NCBI GenBank assembly: GCA_963575645.1
Contig: OY754465.1
Coordinates: 58,861,901-58,925,900, forward strand
DNA: 64,000 bases
Reading direction: 5' to 3'
Source: Xanthostigma xanthostigma
Taxonomy: Eukaryota > Arthropoda > Insecta > Raphidioptera > Raphidiidae
Both the position numbers and the translations under genes were made by a program. This document shows, one piece after another, positions 33,163 to 44,110 of this stretch; position 1 is the first letter of the stretch; each line of letters starts with the position of its first letter. The notes below the pieces were generated by a model, which did not search any database, was not told the DNA's origin, and worked only from the letters and a program-made list of their open reading frames with translations.

Positions 33163-34158
33163 TTTTTTGACGTGATAACGTCTTATAAATTGATGAATCA
33201 CCAATCTTATAAATTGATAAAACACCGGCTGCATGTTCGAAAAAGTGTAACGTTCGTAACGCGTAACGCGTTACGCGTAACGTTCCTAACGTTCCTAACG
33301 CGTAACGTTTTTTGCTAATTTCTCGCTCAATTTAAATCAGATCGGTTTGAAACCAGTCTTAAACGAAAGAGGAGAACATTTTACATAGATTTCGTATAAC
33401 AGAATTTGCCTAAACAGTTTTTTTATACAAATTTATATAGAAAAATAGCTGTATAAATGCAATGTTGTCTAATGCATGGCGCGCGCGCGACGCGGTCGGT
33501 CGTCTTTGTTTGCCGTACATGGAAATTAGAAAATAACGTATGTCTTGTCTTAACATGAAAACAGCTGCATTTCTAATGTTTAATTCAATTTTTTGACATT
33601 AGTATTTTCTCAAATGCAACGCCTTCTAAGTTAACTATTGGAATAACTAATTATTATTAGAACATAATAGTTTGACAGTATCAAACGTCACTTTTGACAT
33701 TTCTTATCATTCCGACACCAAGGATAAGCGGATTGAAACCAAATTTTGGGAGGATGTTTGATATGCAAATATGAAGTGGCCTATTGTTTTTGGGGAACAT
33801 CGGCGCATGCGTAAAAGAATATATCTCTTATAATGATGTTTTATATAATAATAATATTGTTTTTAAAACGGTTTTTACTCTATCTATTTTTACTAGAAAT
33901 TTTTGTAAATTTTTTGGGGAAAATCGGCGCATGCGCAAAAGAGATACATGCCATAGTTGTTTTTTATATAATAATAGTGTACTTTTTATAGTGTTTTATT
34001 ATTCTACTTAATAAAATTTACCTAAATTTGAAGCGAAAGATGCAATATCATAGATTCGAATTATTGTAATTATTATATAAATTTAGGTTATGTATTACGG
34101 AATACGTTATCACGTAAAACTATCGTCCGTAAACCGACTTTACAGACAACCAATTTTT
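33163..34158 (+). mobile_element. Family F repeat, longest copy
   Basis: TTTTTTGACGTGATAACGTC start and CAGACAACCAATTTTTT end. The body of about 996 bp includes an ACG-rich patch (repeated CGTAACG units, 33240-33310), a GCGCGCGCGACGCGG patch near 33480, and a segment shared with family A (CCAAATTTTGGGAGGATGTT). The 97-codon frame over the CGTAACG repeats is not credible. The copy at 36027 is a deletion derivative of this one. Confidence 0.65.
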
Positions 34159-34307
34159 TTTGAGTATTTTTAGTAGCAAAAAGCTAAAAATGATAGTCGA
34201 TAGTAGTACATGTAGATATAAAGAAAGGAACAAAAATCATGTGAATGATTCCCACATTGGCACTTCATACTTCCTGTATACACAACAATGATATAGTGCT
34301 GCAATGA

Positions 34308-34457
34308 TATTGCCGCTCTCTTTTAAATGACATTTCTCATTCTATTTCCGGTTATCTACGTCGTCTCGAAGCCCTTTTAGTTCGTGACGCCGCCGCCATC
34401 ACACAAGAAAGGACTCATGACTATCAACTACCCGATTCACTTCTTGTAAGGAAATAA
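34308..34457 (+). other. Candidate terminal exon or retroelement coding scrap
   Basis: A 49-codon open frame between two stops shows protein-like composition (for example GYLRRLEALLVRDAAAITQE). It is followed at once by two overlapping AATAAA signals (34453-34463). No ATG and no obvious splice acceptor. Its base composition is less A+T-rich than the neighbourhood. It could be a host last exon, the end of a decayed gag-like frame, or chance. Confidence 0.3.
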
Positions 34458-34557
34458 AATAAAGTTTTGTTCATCTTACAGTTAAAATCTGTGATTTTAC
34501 ACACACAAATTTAATGATTAATAAAAATTATATACTCGCATAGAAACGAGGGGCAAA

Positions 34558-35449
34558 AAAGTCATTACCGCCTTGATTTTTATATTTTTTATTTGCTTCT
34601 TAAGGAGGTTGATCCGTTACAGTCCCAATCAAAAGTAAGTCGAATTCTAAATGAGAACTTTTCCATAATAAATTTTTACAAAATGTTATAATTCGATGAT
34701 ACCAATAAATTATTGTCATAAAGGCATAAATAATTATTTTTTTTTAATATTAAGTAATTATTTCAGTATTTTACTTAATGGACTAACTTTTGAATTTTTT
34801 GTACAAAGTAAGGTTAAAAAAATAAATTTATGTAAATACCTGTACCTATTTTAGATATTTTTTGCAGTAAATAATTAAAAAAAGAAATTAGAAGTAATAA
34901 AAATTAAATCATTGAAAAGTTGAATATTCAGTTAAAATTGTTAAAACTGTCAAGAATAAAAGTCAATAATCGAAAAGTGATAAGATTTAATATTTTTTTT
35001 TATTGATTAAAAGTCTCCTAATTAAATCGGAAAAAATATTAAAATATGCGTAAGACATCGATGCTTTACATAGTTAGTTTTCGGTACTGTTAACATTATT
35101 TGGTTATTTGCAAAAAATTAAAATGAACAGTTTGCATGCTAGGTTAACATATTTTCCATAAGACTACATGTAAAAGTTTTTTTTAATTTTTAACTTTATA
35201 TAAAACAGATAAAAATTATTCACTTTAAAAATAAAAAAAACTCGGGTCGCAGTGCCAAACCCTGCCGACAATATAGTGTATTTGCTTTTATAGGCAGTGT
35301 GGCTCTATTGTATGAACTTAACTTTGTTTTTGGACAAAATAAAAAAAATTACCCCTTAATACACCCCTTAAAACAACAATTTTTACTAAATTTCAATACT
35401 ACATATCAATTCAACATCTGTACCAAATTATACACACCCTTCAGTATGT
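34558..35449. other. Unassigned very A+T-rich DNA
   Basis: No gene or repeat boundary recognised. Confidence 0.4.
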
Positions 35450-35750
35450 AAATCTATATCAGTAAACTTGTGTTTTCATAAAATTTGTAAGTCCGGTCCT
35501 GTCGGGCCGATGTTTTTAAAATTTTAGCAGCATATTTTAATAATTACTAAAGGGTTAAATTTCAAATTTGAAACGATTCCGAAAATTTTTTCGGTATTTT
35601 TGGGCCCGAAAAATGTTTTCAACCCCTAAATACCACCCTTAACGTGGCCCGATTGGGCCCATTTTAAATAGGCTTCGTGCGGTGATAGATTCCAACATGT
35701 GGCCCAAATTTCGTTTAAATCGATTAAGTCTGTCGAGAGTTATCGTGCTA

Positions 35751-35811
<61 letters not shown>

Positions 35812-35945
35812 TATACATATATAAACATACTTTTCCAAAAATGGTGCCAAACTTCTTAGAAGGTTATGAAACGTCGAGAAATTTTGGTCCGACCCCTAGG
35901 TCCCGCCATCCGACCGACGCCAATAGTGTAAGTGCCTTATGGCAA
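35450..35945 (+). repeat. LINE-like 3' tail with AT microsatellite
   Basis: The text AAATCGATTAAGTCTGTCGAGAG, the long AT run and then TTCCAAAAATGGTGCCAAAC with AAACGTCGAGAAATTTTGG resemble the repeated 3' tails of some insect LINEs, as I recall. No RT sequence is present, so it is only a tail. The 90-codon frame simply reads through the AT run. Confidence 0.4.
35754..35807. repeat. (AT)n microsatellite
   Basis: About 53 bp of nearly uninterrupted AT dinucleotides. Confidence 0.95.
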
Positions 35946-36026
35946 ATACACTAAAAATATGTGGACACCCAAATAAAGGAGCTCTAACATGGGTACGCTT
36001 AGAGCCCCGATCTTAACCCTTCGAGA

Positions 36027-36716
36027 TTTTTTGACGTGATAACGTCTTATAAATTGATGAATCACCAATATTATAAATTGATAAAACACCGGCTGCATGT
36101 ACGAAAAAGTGTAACGTAACGTTCCTAACGTTCGTAACGCGTAACGCATAACGCATAACGCGTAACGTTCCGCCTGACCCTGTGCGTGCTTTTTGCTAAT
36201 TTCTCGCTCAATTTAAATCAGATCGGTTTGAAACCAGTCTTAAACGAAAGAGGAGAACATTTTACATAGATTTCGTATAACAGAATTTGCCTAAACAGTT
36301 TTTTTATACAAATTTATATAGAAAAATAGCTGTATAAATGCAATGTTGTCTAATGCATGGCGCGACGCGGTCGGTTGTCTTTGTTTGCCGTACATGGAAA
36401 TTAGAAGCAAACGTATGTCTTGTCTTAACATGAAAACGGCTGCATTTCTAATGTTTAATTCAATTTTTTGACATTAGTATATTGTGAAATGCAACGCCTT
36501 CTAAGTTAAGTATTGGAATAACTAATTATTATTAGACCATAATACTTTGTAAGTTGCAAACGTCACTTTTGACATTTCTTATCATTCCGACACCAAGGAT
36601 AAGCGGATTGAAACCAAATTTTGGGAGGTTTAGGTTATGTATTACGGAATACGTTATCACGTAAAACTATCGTCCGTAAACCGACTTTACAGACAACCAA
36701 TTTTTTCAGTTCAGAT
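36027..36716 (+). mobile_element. Family F repeat, internally deleted copy
   Basis: Same ends as 33163-34158. The body matches until AAACCAAATTTTGGGAGG, then jumps directly to TTTAGGTTATGTATTACGG near the right end, removing the family-A-like segment. It keeps a variable CGTAACG cluster at 36118-36170. Confidence 0.65.
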
Positions 36717-37095
36717 TTTCAGTTGATACTTTGTAAAAATCTAACATAAAAGTGGCGGATTATTCACAATTTGAAACACAAGAACGTAGACAAGAACACG
36801 GCCCCGGAGGCGTAACGGGTATAATAGTCAAGGCACACGGTATAGAGCTGTGCCCTCGGCCGTTCCGCAGCCGAGCGAAGAAGCAGCGACGGCGGCAGCG
36901 CCTCGGCTTGTTACCCATTTAAAAGCTTTCCAGAGACTATGATGAATGACCTCATAACTTACAAGTACGAATTACGAACACCACGTACCTGCCCGTTATA
37001 CTGACATAACCTCACTTGTCTGTATATATGCGCACGCCTTTATATCGTAACCACTTAGTCAGCGGTGTACCCATATACCAGTGGCGGCACCTCTA
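36717..37095. other. Unassigned DNA with a GC-rich patch
   Basis: 36800-36910 is GC-rich (GCCCTCGGCCGTTCCGCAGC, then GCAGCGACGGCGGCAGCG) without a long ORF. It may be a fragment of a host exon, rRNA-like or structured RNA, or an element end. No assignment. Confidence 0.35.
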
Positions 37096-37099
37096 CGAA

Positions 37100-37990
37100 C
37101 ACTGCAGAACAACCAAAATCTTAGATATTTCGTAATTTTAGAATGAATTATATACTTCATATTTAATCACTATTAAATAGTGGTTAAATATGGAAGAAGA
37201 AATCCAATCTGGATAAAATAGAGTAGAATCAGTGGCGGGTCCTTTATGAGCGTTACACAGCTGATGAATAACCAAAAACTAAGGTACTTCATAATTTTAG
37301 AATGAATTAGATATATTTTCCATATTTAACCACTAGTAAATATAGTCAGAGTGCCCATCAGCAAAAATTTTATTGACACATACTCTCCCCAAACTTCGTA
37401 TATGGCTTCATTAGGCCTAGTCTCACACCTATTTCCTCTATGACTTTTCTTGAATTTGGGGCGTTTCCCTCTAAATTTTCCGAAAGATTTCTTGACGACA
37501 TGTAAAAATTTATAGATACTGTTTGTTTTTTTAATTGGATAGCTTAAAAACTTTAACCAAAACGCTAAAATAATGTTCTCTGACAAATAACATGAACCAT
37601 TAAAAATGTCTGACACCTCGAATATGTTCGACATATTCGAGGTGTCAGACATTTTAAATGGTTCAAATTATTTGTCAAAGAACATTATTTTGTCATAGAG
37701 GAAATAGATGTCAGATTAGGCCTAATGAAGCCATATACAAAGTTTGGGGGGATTATGTATCAATAAAATTTTTGCCGACGGGCACTCTGACTAAATAGTG
37801 GTTAAATATGGCAGAAGAAATCCAGTCTGAAGACATTAGCATAGAATAGCAGTGCCGGTTCATCCGTGAGCGCTACAGAGGTGCAGAACAACCAAAATCT
37901 TATGTACATACTTCATAATTTTACATTTTCCATATTTAACCAATATCTTAATGCTATTGTAGCAAGTTTTATTACATTAACTCACTCTTT
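37100..37990. repeat. Partly tandem repeat units, interrupted
   Basis: Units of about 180-200 bp sharing AGTGGTTAAATATGGAAGAAG, GAACAACCAAAATCTTA and TTTTAGAATGAATTA recur at least three times, some ending in ACCACTA. The block is split by the palindromic element 37343-37793. Similar text reappears on the other strand at 60190-60330. Confidence 0.5.
37343..37793. mobile_element. Palindromic MITE
   Basis: Ends TAGTCAGAGTGCCC and GGGCACTCTGACTA. The arms meet at a tight centre, TATTCGAGGTGTCAGACATT and its inverse around 37625. The left arm is about 280 bp and the right about 160 bp, so the right arm has an internal deletion. A 108-codon minus frame covers the left arm and is shared with 17985-18260. 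Confidence 0.65.
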
Positions 37991-38139
37991 TGTAATATTG
38001 TCAAAATTAGTTTTCCTTATTAGCTATACGCTGGAAAAATGAATGTTGTTATTATTTTGGAAAAATTTAACTGATTAATTTCTTCTTTAGAGAAAACATC
38101 ATTATACGTATTTATATATTAGATATCGTATCCATCGAT

Positions 38140-38270
38140 AATAATTAATAAGAAAAATCGCGGATAATTTTCATATTGTACTTGAAAAGTCTAAATTTAT
38201 AGACGAAACGTCGTACATTTATAAGAATAACTTTTGTCCACAAACCTGCGACTTTTCTTATTAATTATAC
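38140..38270. repeat. Small palindromic Penelope-like repeat, family 6
   Basis: AATTAATAAGAAAAATCGCGG on the left is mirrored by GCGACTTTTCTTATTAATT on the right. The loop contains the hammerhead-like arrangement at 38177-38217. Confidence 0.5.
38177..38217 (+). ncRNA. Hammerhead-ribozyme-like motif, family 6 (decayed core)
   Basis: TGTAC (38177-38181), TTGAAAA (38182-38188), a helix II of GTCTA with TAGAC, GAAACGTC (38205-38212), GTACA (38213-38217). Both helices are perfect and the cleavage triplet would be GTC, but the core departs from CTGANGA at two positions. Confidence 0.35.
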
Positions 38271-38866
38271 GAATTATTTATAATTCAGTTAAAGCGTTTT
38301 ATTTTTTTAAGTAAGAACTTAATAGTGCTTACACTATTAATAGTTATACAATCAACGCTAAAGTTTAAGAGCCACTGGCAGACCACAAAACTCGTGTGTG
38401 TTCTACTTCTGTGTAGCAGACTTTCTTTCGTTCTGCGCTCCGAAGCAGCACATGAAACGTCATCATCAGAATTATCCCCGGCGTACACCGTGCAACTCCT
38501 AACTGACAAGCTATAGCGTGTTGTTTATATCGGCTTTGAGCTGCATTTAACGTCAGCACGTTTAGTGCAAATAAGCATCTATCACTAAAAGTGTTCACTG
38601 AATCTATCTCATTCAGGCAACAGCTCTCACGGCTTTGACTCGGCAGAACATATCATACATACACGTACATGATACACGAAATACGGCTTATTGCAGTAGT
38701 GTTACAGTGTATATTGTATAGTTTGTTGTCAACAGTGTTTGAAAAAAGTGAATAATTAAAACATCATAAACATGGATGAAATTCGTAATTTAATTACCCC
38801 CTCATTCCTGTTCCTTGTTTGGAGGTTTCTCCGGTTGGAAACCTAATTACTAAAAGTTTTTATATA
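38271..38866. other. Unassigned DNA
   Basis: 38350-38390 (AGAGCCACTGGCAGACCAC) is matched in reverse at 60150-60180. The overlapping 60-77 codon frames on both strands are not supported. Confidence 0.35.
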
Positions 38867-39361
38867 CAGTGTAAACTCTTTATAACGTCCTTCGTTATAA
38901 CGAAAAACTCCCTATAACGTCGAAATTTTTACGATTTGGTTGGTTTACCTTAAAACCTATACATTAATACCCTCTTTATAACGCAACAGCCATTCTCTAT
39001 TACGAAGAAATATGTTCATATTTAGGCGTCAGCAAATGTTTACAGACATAAAGAGGACCATTCTGAACCGTCACCATCTATTCAACAAACACTTGATGAC
39101 GCCAAACTATAGGTATATGTGTTTGGAATAAATTAATTTTATGAAAATTGGTTATTTTTCTTTCTTCCCTCCATATAACGAAAATTCTTTATAACGAAAA
39201 AAATGTTCGGTCCCTTAAGATTCGTTATAAAGAGATTATACAGTACATTGAAGATTGTTGTTAATTTGGTTGTTTTTCTTTCTTCACTCCATATAACGGT
39301 AACTCTCTATAACGATAAAAAATGCTCGGCGCTTGAGTTTCGTTATAAAGAGTTTACACTG
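38867..39361 (+). mobile_element. pogo/Tigger-like non-autonomous element
   Basis: CAGTGTAAACTCTTTATAAC start, inverse TATAAAGAGTTTACACTG end, TA on both flanks. The TIRs contain several TATAACG-type repeats. Around 39060-39110 a scrap of transposase C-terminus is still readable (SIQQTLDDAK-like). A second degenerate terminus at about 39229-39246 shows an internal duplication of the right end. Confidence 0.7.
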
Positions 39362-39943
39362 TACTTCGAAATTCAATTATATTTTGAAGGCGGCTCAATT
39401 TTTTTTTAATCAAAAGTTTAATTACGTAAATATTCATAAAAAAATTATTCAATAGCAAAATAATTATACGTTTTCACAATAATCATTTAATTGAAAACGA
39501 TTTCCTTAACTATCAATTACATAGAAAAGTAAATCAAGTTCAAAAAGCATGCAAAATTATATGCTTTAAGTTTTACACAAATTAAGAACTTAATGAACGC
39601 GGTATACCTACTAAAAAGTTTTTGCTTTGTTCAGGAATTTAAAAAAAAATTGGAAAGGTAGATAAACAAAACGAGATAAAGAACGCTTTGCTATGCTGGC
39701 AGTTAAAGTTTCTGCTTAGCTTTTATTTTACGAAAGCTTATAAAGCACAGAATCGTGTTCACGTAACTTAACAAAGCAATCCTTTGTCCAATTACCGGAT
39801 ATCCATTGAAGTACAGCTATCTAATACGTTGTACACACTGAATAAAATCTAGAAATTTAAAAATTCGTGAATGAAAAATCTTTTTGTTCACTCAATTTAA
39901 GGATATATGAAGCAGTGGCGGCGCGTGGTCATTTTTTTAAATA
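39362..39943. other. Unassigned DNA
   Basis: A+T-rich; nothing recognised. Confidence 0.4.
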
Positions 39944-40372
39944 CAGTGTAACGTCTTTATAGCGAATTTCAAGGGACCCAGCATTTTATTCGTTATAAAG
40001 AGTTTTCGTTATATGGAGAGAAGAAAGAAAAATAACCAAATATAACACATTAGTCTGTTAACTTTGTCTGACGTTTTTTGATATGCCAATGTCAATTATT
40101 CTATGTCTTGGGATGTGGTCGAATCATCTTCATTAAACAATGGGAATTTTTCGATAATCTTGGCGGCATCAAGTGCTTGTTGAATAGTTGGTGATGGTTC
40201 AGGTTCGTTGTCTTTACGTCTCTAAATATTTGCGGACGCCTAAATATGAACATATTTCTTCGTAATAGAGAAGGGCTGCGGCTGTTGCGCTATAAAGAAG
40301 GTATTAATGTATGGGTTTTAAGGTAAACCAACCAAATTGTAAAAATGTCCACGTTATAGGGAGTTTCTCGTA
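39944..40372 (-). mobile_element. pogo/Tigger-like element, truncated
   Basis: TA then CAGTGTAACGTCTTTATAGC corresponds to the right TIR of the 38867 copy in reverse. The other end stops inside the opposite TIR (GGGAGTTTCTCG). It retains a longer piece of transposase C-terminus on the minus strand. Confidence 0.65.
40096..40221 (-). pseudogene. Transposase C-terminal fragment (pogo/Tigger-like)
   Basis: About 41 codons ending in TAA, including PSPTIQQALDAAKIIEKF and an acidic LFNEDDSTT tail. In pogo/Tigger-type proteins the region after the DDE domain ends in a comparable ALDAL-type helix and acidic tail, from memory. The DDE domain and the N-terminal helix-turn-helix are absent. The match to the degraded copy at 39060-39110 shows both elements derive from one coding parent. 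Confidence 0.5.
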
Positions 40373-41644
40373 TACTCCTGTCTTTTTTTACGCCGTAAGC
40401 ACTGGCGTATCCAGGAGGGCAAAACAAGCACGGAGAACCCAGCTTAAAAATTTCTTATTTGCCCCCCCCTGGGCCAAAAGCTGGGTATGCCTATGTTAAC
40501 GTCATAGAAAAAGACACAGTTCTTGAAACAGAGATACTTTATTCAGATTGAATGCAAGTACATCAGCCAATCGTATCATCGGAGAAATCAGGGAATTACA
40601 TCGAAGAAAGAGACGCAGATATATTTTCGATAAGCTTTGTTGCGTACACTCACCGCACATTGAATAGATAGGCAATAATTCACATAGGTTATTATTAAAT
40701 ATATGATATTTCGGAACGAATCAACAATATGGCGTCGATTCATGACGTCATTAGCACTGGCCAGTATACTGGGTTATATTTCGGAACACACTCTTTAGAA
40801 ACGTCTACTCTGTATATTTTTGATCTCAGGAGATAACATATGTTATAATAATCTACCCCTTCAGTAATCAAAGGAACACAAAGAACAATTATAATGATCA
40901 CTGACGATAATTGATACCATAAATAACCTAAAAATAGTGATGTCGAAGTTCTCAAACATAATTTAGAACTTGTTAAATTCACGTTTTAATAAAGCTTATG
41001 TCAACACGATACCAGAGATACTGTAAATCTTAAAACAGTAAACTCTGTTAGCTGTGAAGTTTTCTTAAATGGATACAGAACAGTGAAACTATTAACTAGA
41101 TTGAACTCTAATAACAAAGTGGAAGTCACAAATTGCTATCAGGAAGTGATTTCACACACAGTGGTGCCACTGCAGTAAGAGAACAGTGTGCTAGCAGTAC
41201 CAACATAACCGACACTATATACCTACAATTTATATATTACGTTAGAATATTATATCCGTACTGTAGATGTGGGAATAATCGAATTATGCTCTTCAAATAT
41301 TTTGTATAATCGAATGATTCATTCGCATGTTGTGTCGTAAAAATAGGCGTGTTGGCACTCTCGAATGAATTTTTTGTTTCCATTGTCAGTCTCGAGAGAG
41401 TCGCCTGCATACAGAATTTCATAGAACAGACGCAGATAAAAGGCGTAAGTAATCGTATTCAATACTGTGTAATGCATTAAAATCTTGAGTGAGTTAGGTA
41501 CTATGCGAGTGAAAGCACAAATCATTCGGGCTGTCTATGCATTCGATATATTATTACAACGAATTAAGTCAGTTCTCGTTTTCGATTATGAGACTTGAGA
41601 GAGTCATCAGCATGCAGTGCTCGTAGAACAGAGACAGATAAAAA
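40373..41644. other. Unassigned DNA with a diverged direct duplication
   Basis: 41388-41440 and 41590-41645 are alike (GAGAGAGTC, CAGCATGCAG/CTGCATACAG, TAGAACAGA-GCAGATAAAA). This suggests an old tandem duplication of about 200 bp. No gene seen in the rest. Confidence 0.4.
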
Positions 41645-41712
41645 GATAAAATTATACGGGATACAAGGCTAAATATAAAAACAAGTTTTATTCACTAGAA
41701 CATCATTTAATC

Positions 41713-41750
41713 GTCAACGTTTCAGCAGAAATTCATGGCTTCTTCAGGAC
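41713..41750 (-). ncRNA. Hammerhead-ribozyme-like motif, family 4
   Basis: Minus strand: GTC (41748-41750), CTGAAGA (41741-41747), a short helix II AGC/GCT, GAAACGTT (41716-41723), GAC (41713-41715), which pairs with GTC. Here helix II abuts the core without a bulge, but it is only 3 bp. Confidence 0.35.
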
Positions 41751-41807
41751 CTATAACAAATAAATATAAAACTCTACACATCTAAACCATAAACTTAAAA
41801 TTAAGTG

Positions 41808-42023
41808 CAAATCTTTGATTAAGGTCTGAATAGAACTCTTCAAGTAAATAAAATTGTTGACCAATTTTTCTCAGACCATACGATATATTGACAAAAAATA
41901 ATAAAAATACAAATTAATATTTTTCGGATCGAAACGTCATCTTGTGTTATATTGATTTGTATTTTTATTATTTTTTGTCAATATATCGTATGGTCTGAGA
42001 AAAATTGGTCAACAATTTTATTT
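41808..42023. mobile_element. Penelope-like palindrome with 15-bp target repeat
   Basis: The arms (AATAAAATTGTTGACCAATT and inverse, through TCAATATATCG) nearly meet at about 41935. ACTTAAAATTAAGTG is present on both sides (41793-41807 and 42024-42038), a probable long target duplication. Same family as 18881-19135. Confidence 0.6.
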
Positions 42024-42090
42024 ACTTAAAATTAAGTGAATAAAAATTGTTTTTATGTTTAGCCTTGTATCCCGTATAATTTTATCATAC

Positions 42091-42520
42091 CATAATATCA
42101 AGGTGTCTTATTTTATTTTGTTAAAAAGATAAAATTACAAAGTTTTGAGGTCAGTCATATTTAATTACTATCGCATTTTATGGACTTAGATACCTCAAAA
42201 CTTTGTTATTTTACGCTTTTACCTAGTGACTTTTTTAAGGAGATTCAATTTTTATTTAAAAAAGTTTTTATATTGTAAATTTTTAGTGATCTTTGTTTAG
42301 TGTCTAAAAAAACTGAAGAGCAACTTTCATACCGACAACTACAACTATTGCAATATTTGTTAATTTCTAAAAAGGCGTTGAACCGATTTTGCTAAAATTT
42401 ATATGGGACCAAAAAAAAATATTGAGACCCTCCTCCTTTTTTTTGAAGTCAGTTAAAAAAATACGATCGAATTGAAGAACCTCCCTCTTTTTTGACGTCG
42501 GTTAAAAAAATATTTGAATG
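42091..42520. repeat. Small inverted repeat plus GAAGTCGGTTAA-type tail
   Basis: 42130-42225 is a short inverted repeat (ACAAAGTTTTGAGGT and inverse). 42290-42505 ends twice with a CCTCC ... TTTTTTGA-GTCGGTTAA phrase as at 27540. Confidence 0.45.
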
Positions 42521-42649
42521 ACTTAGAATAATCTCTCGAGGTATTTTAATAATCAAATAATTCGATTATTTTCACTCGAAATATCCCATTTCTAAGCCGT
42601 AAGTAGCCAGTTGAAAATCGCGTATGTCATATTTTTATCAAAATTGTAA

Positions 42650-43521
42650 ACGTGGAACTCACTTACTGCTAGAAATGCTGCTAGGAGTTCTGCTAGCTGG
42701 TAGGCTGGGTACGAAGCTAAAAATGACGTCACTGCGGGCTGGCCTGCTAGCTCATAAGATAAGTTTTAAAATTAGAACATGGGCTATTTTTCCTGCTAGA
42801 TTTGCTGCTAGGTGTGGGCAAGAACCAATCAGGAAGCAGTATCTTGTCATGTGGGTACTTGAACAAACGCCCACAAACCAATGGAAAAAGTGCTGTCAGA
42901 CAACAGACACGTTTTGCTATGTGTTTATATTCGAACTGTCACTGCACGCGCACCAGATCTATTCACAAAACACTCTTGAAAAATAGTCTCGTGTGAAGCG
43001 AGCACTTAAGAGTATTCGTCCATGCAAACACCCCCTGCACCCTTCATCTCAAATCTTTTCCCCTCGCCTAAAAACGGTTCGCGCTCTCCCGACGCTATTT
43101 TTAAAGGTAGAGGGTTCTGGTAAACGCCAAATGAAAGACAAAGAATCAGACTACAGATCCTTCAGGCGATTTTTTTGAAAAACAGTTTCGCCTACGTGTG
43201 AAATATTACGTAACTTATTATTTTTTTCAAAAGGTATTAAGTTTTTTCAGGAATTTTTTTTCAAAAAATTCGTTTGAAGGATCTGTAGTCTGATTCTTTG
43301 TCTTTCATTTGGCGTTTACCAGAACCCTCTAGCTTTAAAAATAGCGTCGGGAGAGCGCGAACCGTTTTTAGGCGAGGGGAAAAGATTTGAGATGAAGGGT
43401 GCAGGGGGTATTTGTAGGGACGAATACTCTTAATAACAATCAAGAAAACTAGCGCTAGAAAACTAGTAGGCAAATCTAGCGAGGAATCTAGCAGCGTTTT
43501 TAGCCTCGTGTGCAGCTGCCT
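42650..43521 (+). mobile_element. Harbinger-like MITE, family B, with palindromic insert
   Basis: The right end CTCGTGTGCAGCTGCCT is followed by TTA. The left TIR is lost. Family blocks (GGAAGCAGTATCTTGTCA, CGCACCAGATCTATTC) are clear. It is split by the palindrome 43007-43433, after which ATCAAGAAAACTAGCGCTAG resumes. The 120-codon frame is repeat-derived. Confidence 0.65.
43007..43433. mobile_element. Palindromic MITE
   Basis: TAAGAGTATTCGTCCATGC and the inverse CGAATACTCTTA bound near-identical arms of about 180 bp around a 60-bp centre. Flanks suggest a TA/TTA target. The two open frames, one in each arm, encode almost the same peptide because the arms mirror each other. Confidence 0.7.
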
Positions 43522-43524
43522 TTA

Positions 43525-44110
43525 GATATGTCTGGTTTGCATAAACAGTCAGTCGTAAGAAGTCGAAATTCAACATGGCTGACAGATTGATGTGTTGCGC
43601 AAATATTCCAAGAGCCGTTTTAACAACACAAGGCATGCGTCGACGAAACACACTACCGAAGTGAAACTTACTGTAAGCTATTAAATTAATTAGATTAGAG
43701 CGTCTCAAACTTTGATCTTATGTGGAACTCTTTTCAAATGTATACTAAGAAAAAAGCGACGAACATGATCTTGACAGAGCACTATTTTGTTAGAATAGAC
43801 AAAGAAAGTCGATAAGCAATGTGCTAGATTTATTTATTTATTTTTTTTTATTAACACACAAATACAACAAAAAAGAAGCATCGACCATGCGATCATTAGC
43901 ACTGTGAGATTTATTTTTATTTCTTTACAGTCACATTAAATGAATAGATAATATAATATAATCCACAAAAGTATATCTTTTAGCGATTTACCTTAAAAAT
44001 CTATGTTAATTGAAGAGGTGCCCTTCTAGATATGAGATGAGCAAAATCATTAATCACTTCTTCAAAATCTATGTTTTTGAGCATATCACATTCTATAGAC
44101 ATTTTATATA
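43525..44110. other. Unassigned DNA
   Basis: Nothing recognised. Confidence 0.4.

Larger units (their letters stand above)
41645..42090. repeat. Palindromic Penelope-like repeat, family 4, interrupted
   Basis: Outer arms (AAATTATACGGGATACAAGG, then GCTAAATATAAAAACAAG) are mirrored at 42040-42090. The interior carries the hammerhead-like motif at 41713-41750 and is split by a second palindrome at 41808-42023. Confidence 0.6.

Noticed and set aside
34605..34620. AAGGAGGTTGATCC resembles the reverse complement of a bacterial 16S rRNA 3' end (anti-Shine-Dalgarno)
   Set aside because: Short, one base longer than the real motif, and no rRNA sequence around it; chance.
35682..35954. 90-codon frame with an Ile-Tyr run
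   Set aside because: It reads through the (AT)n microsatellite.
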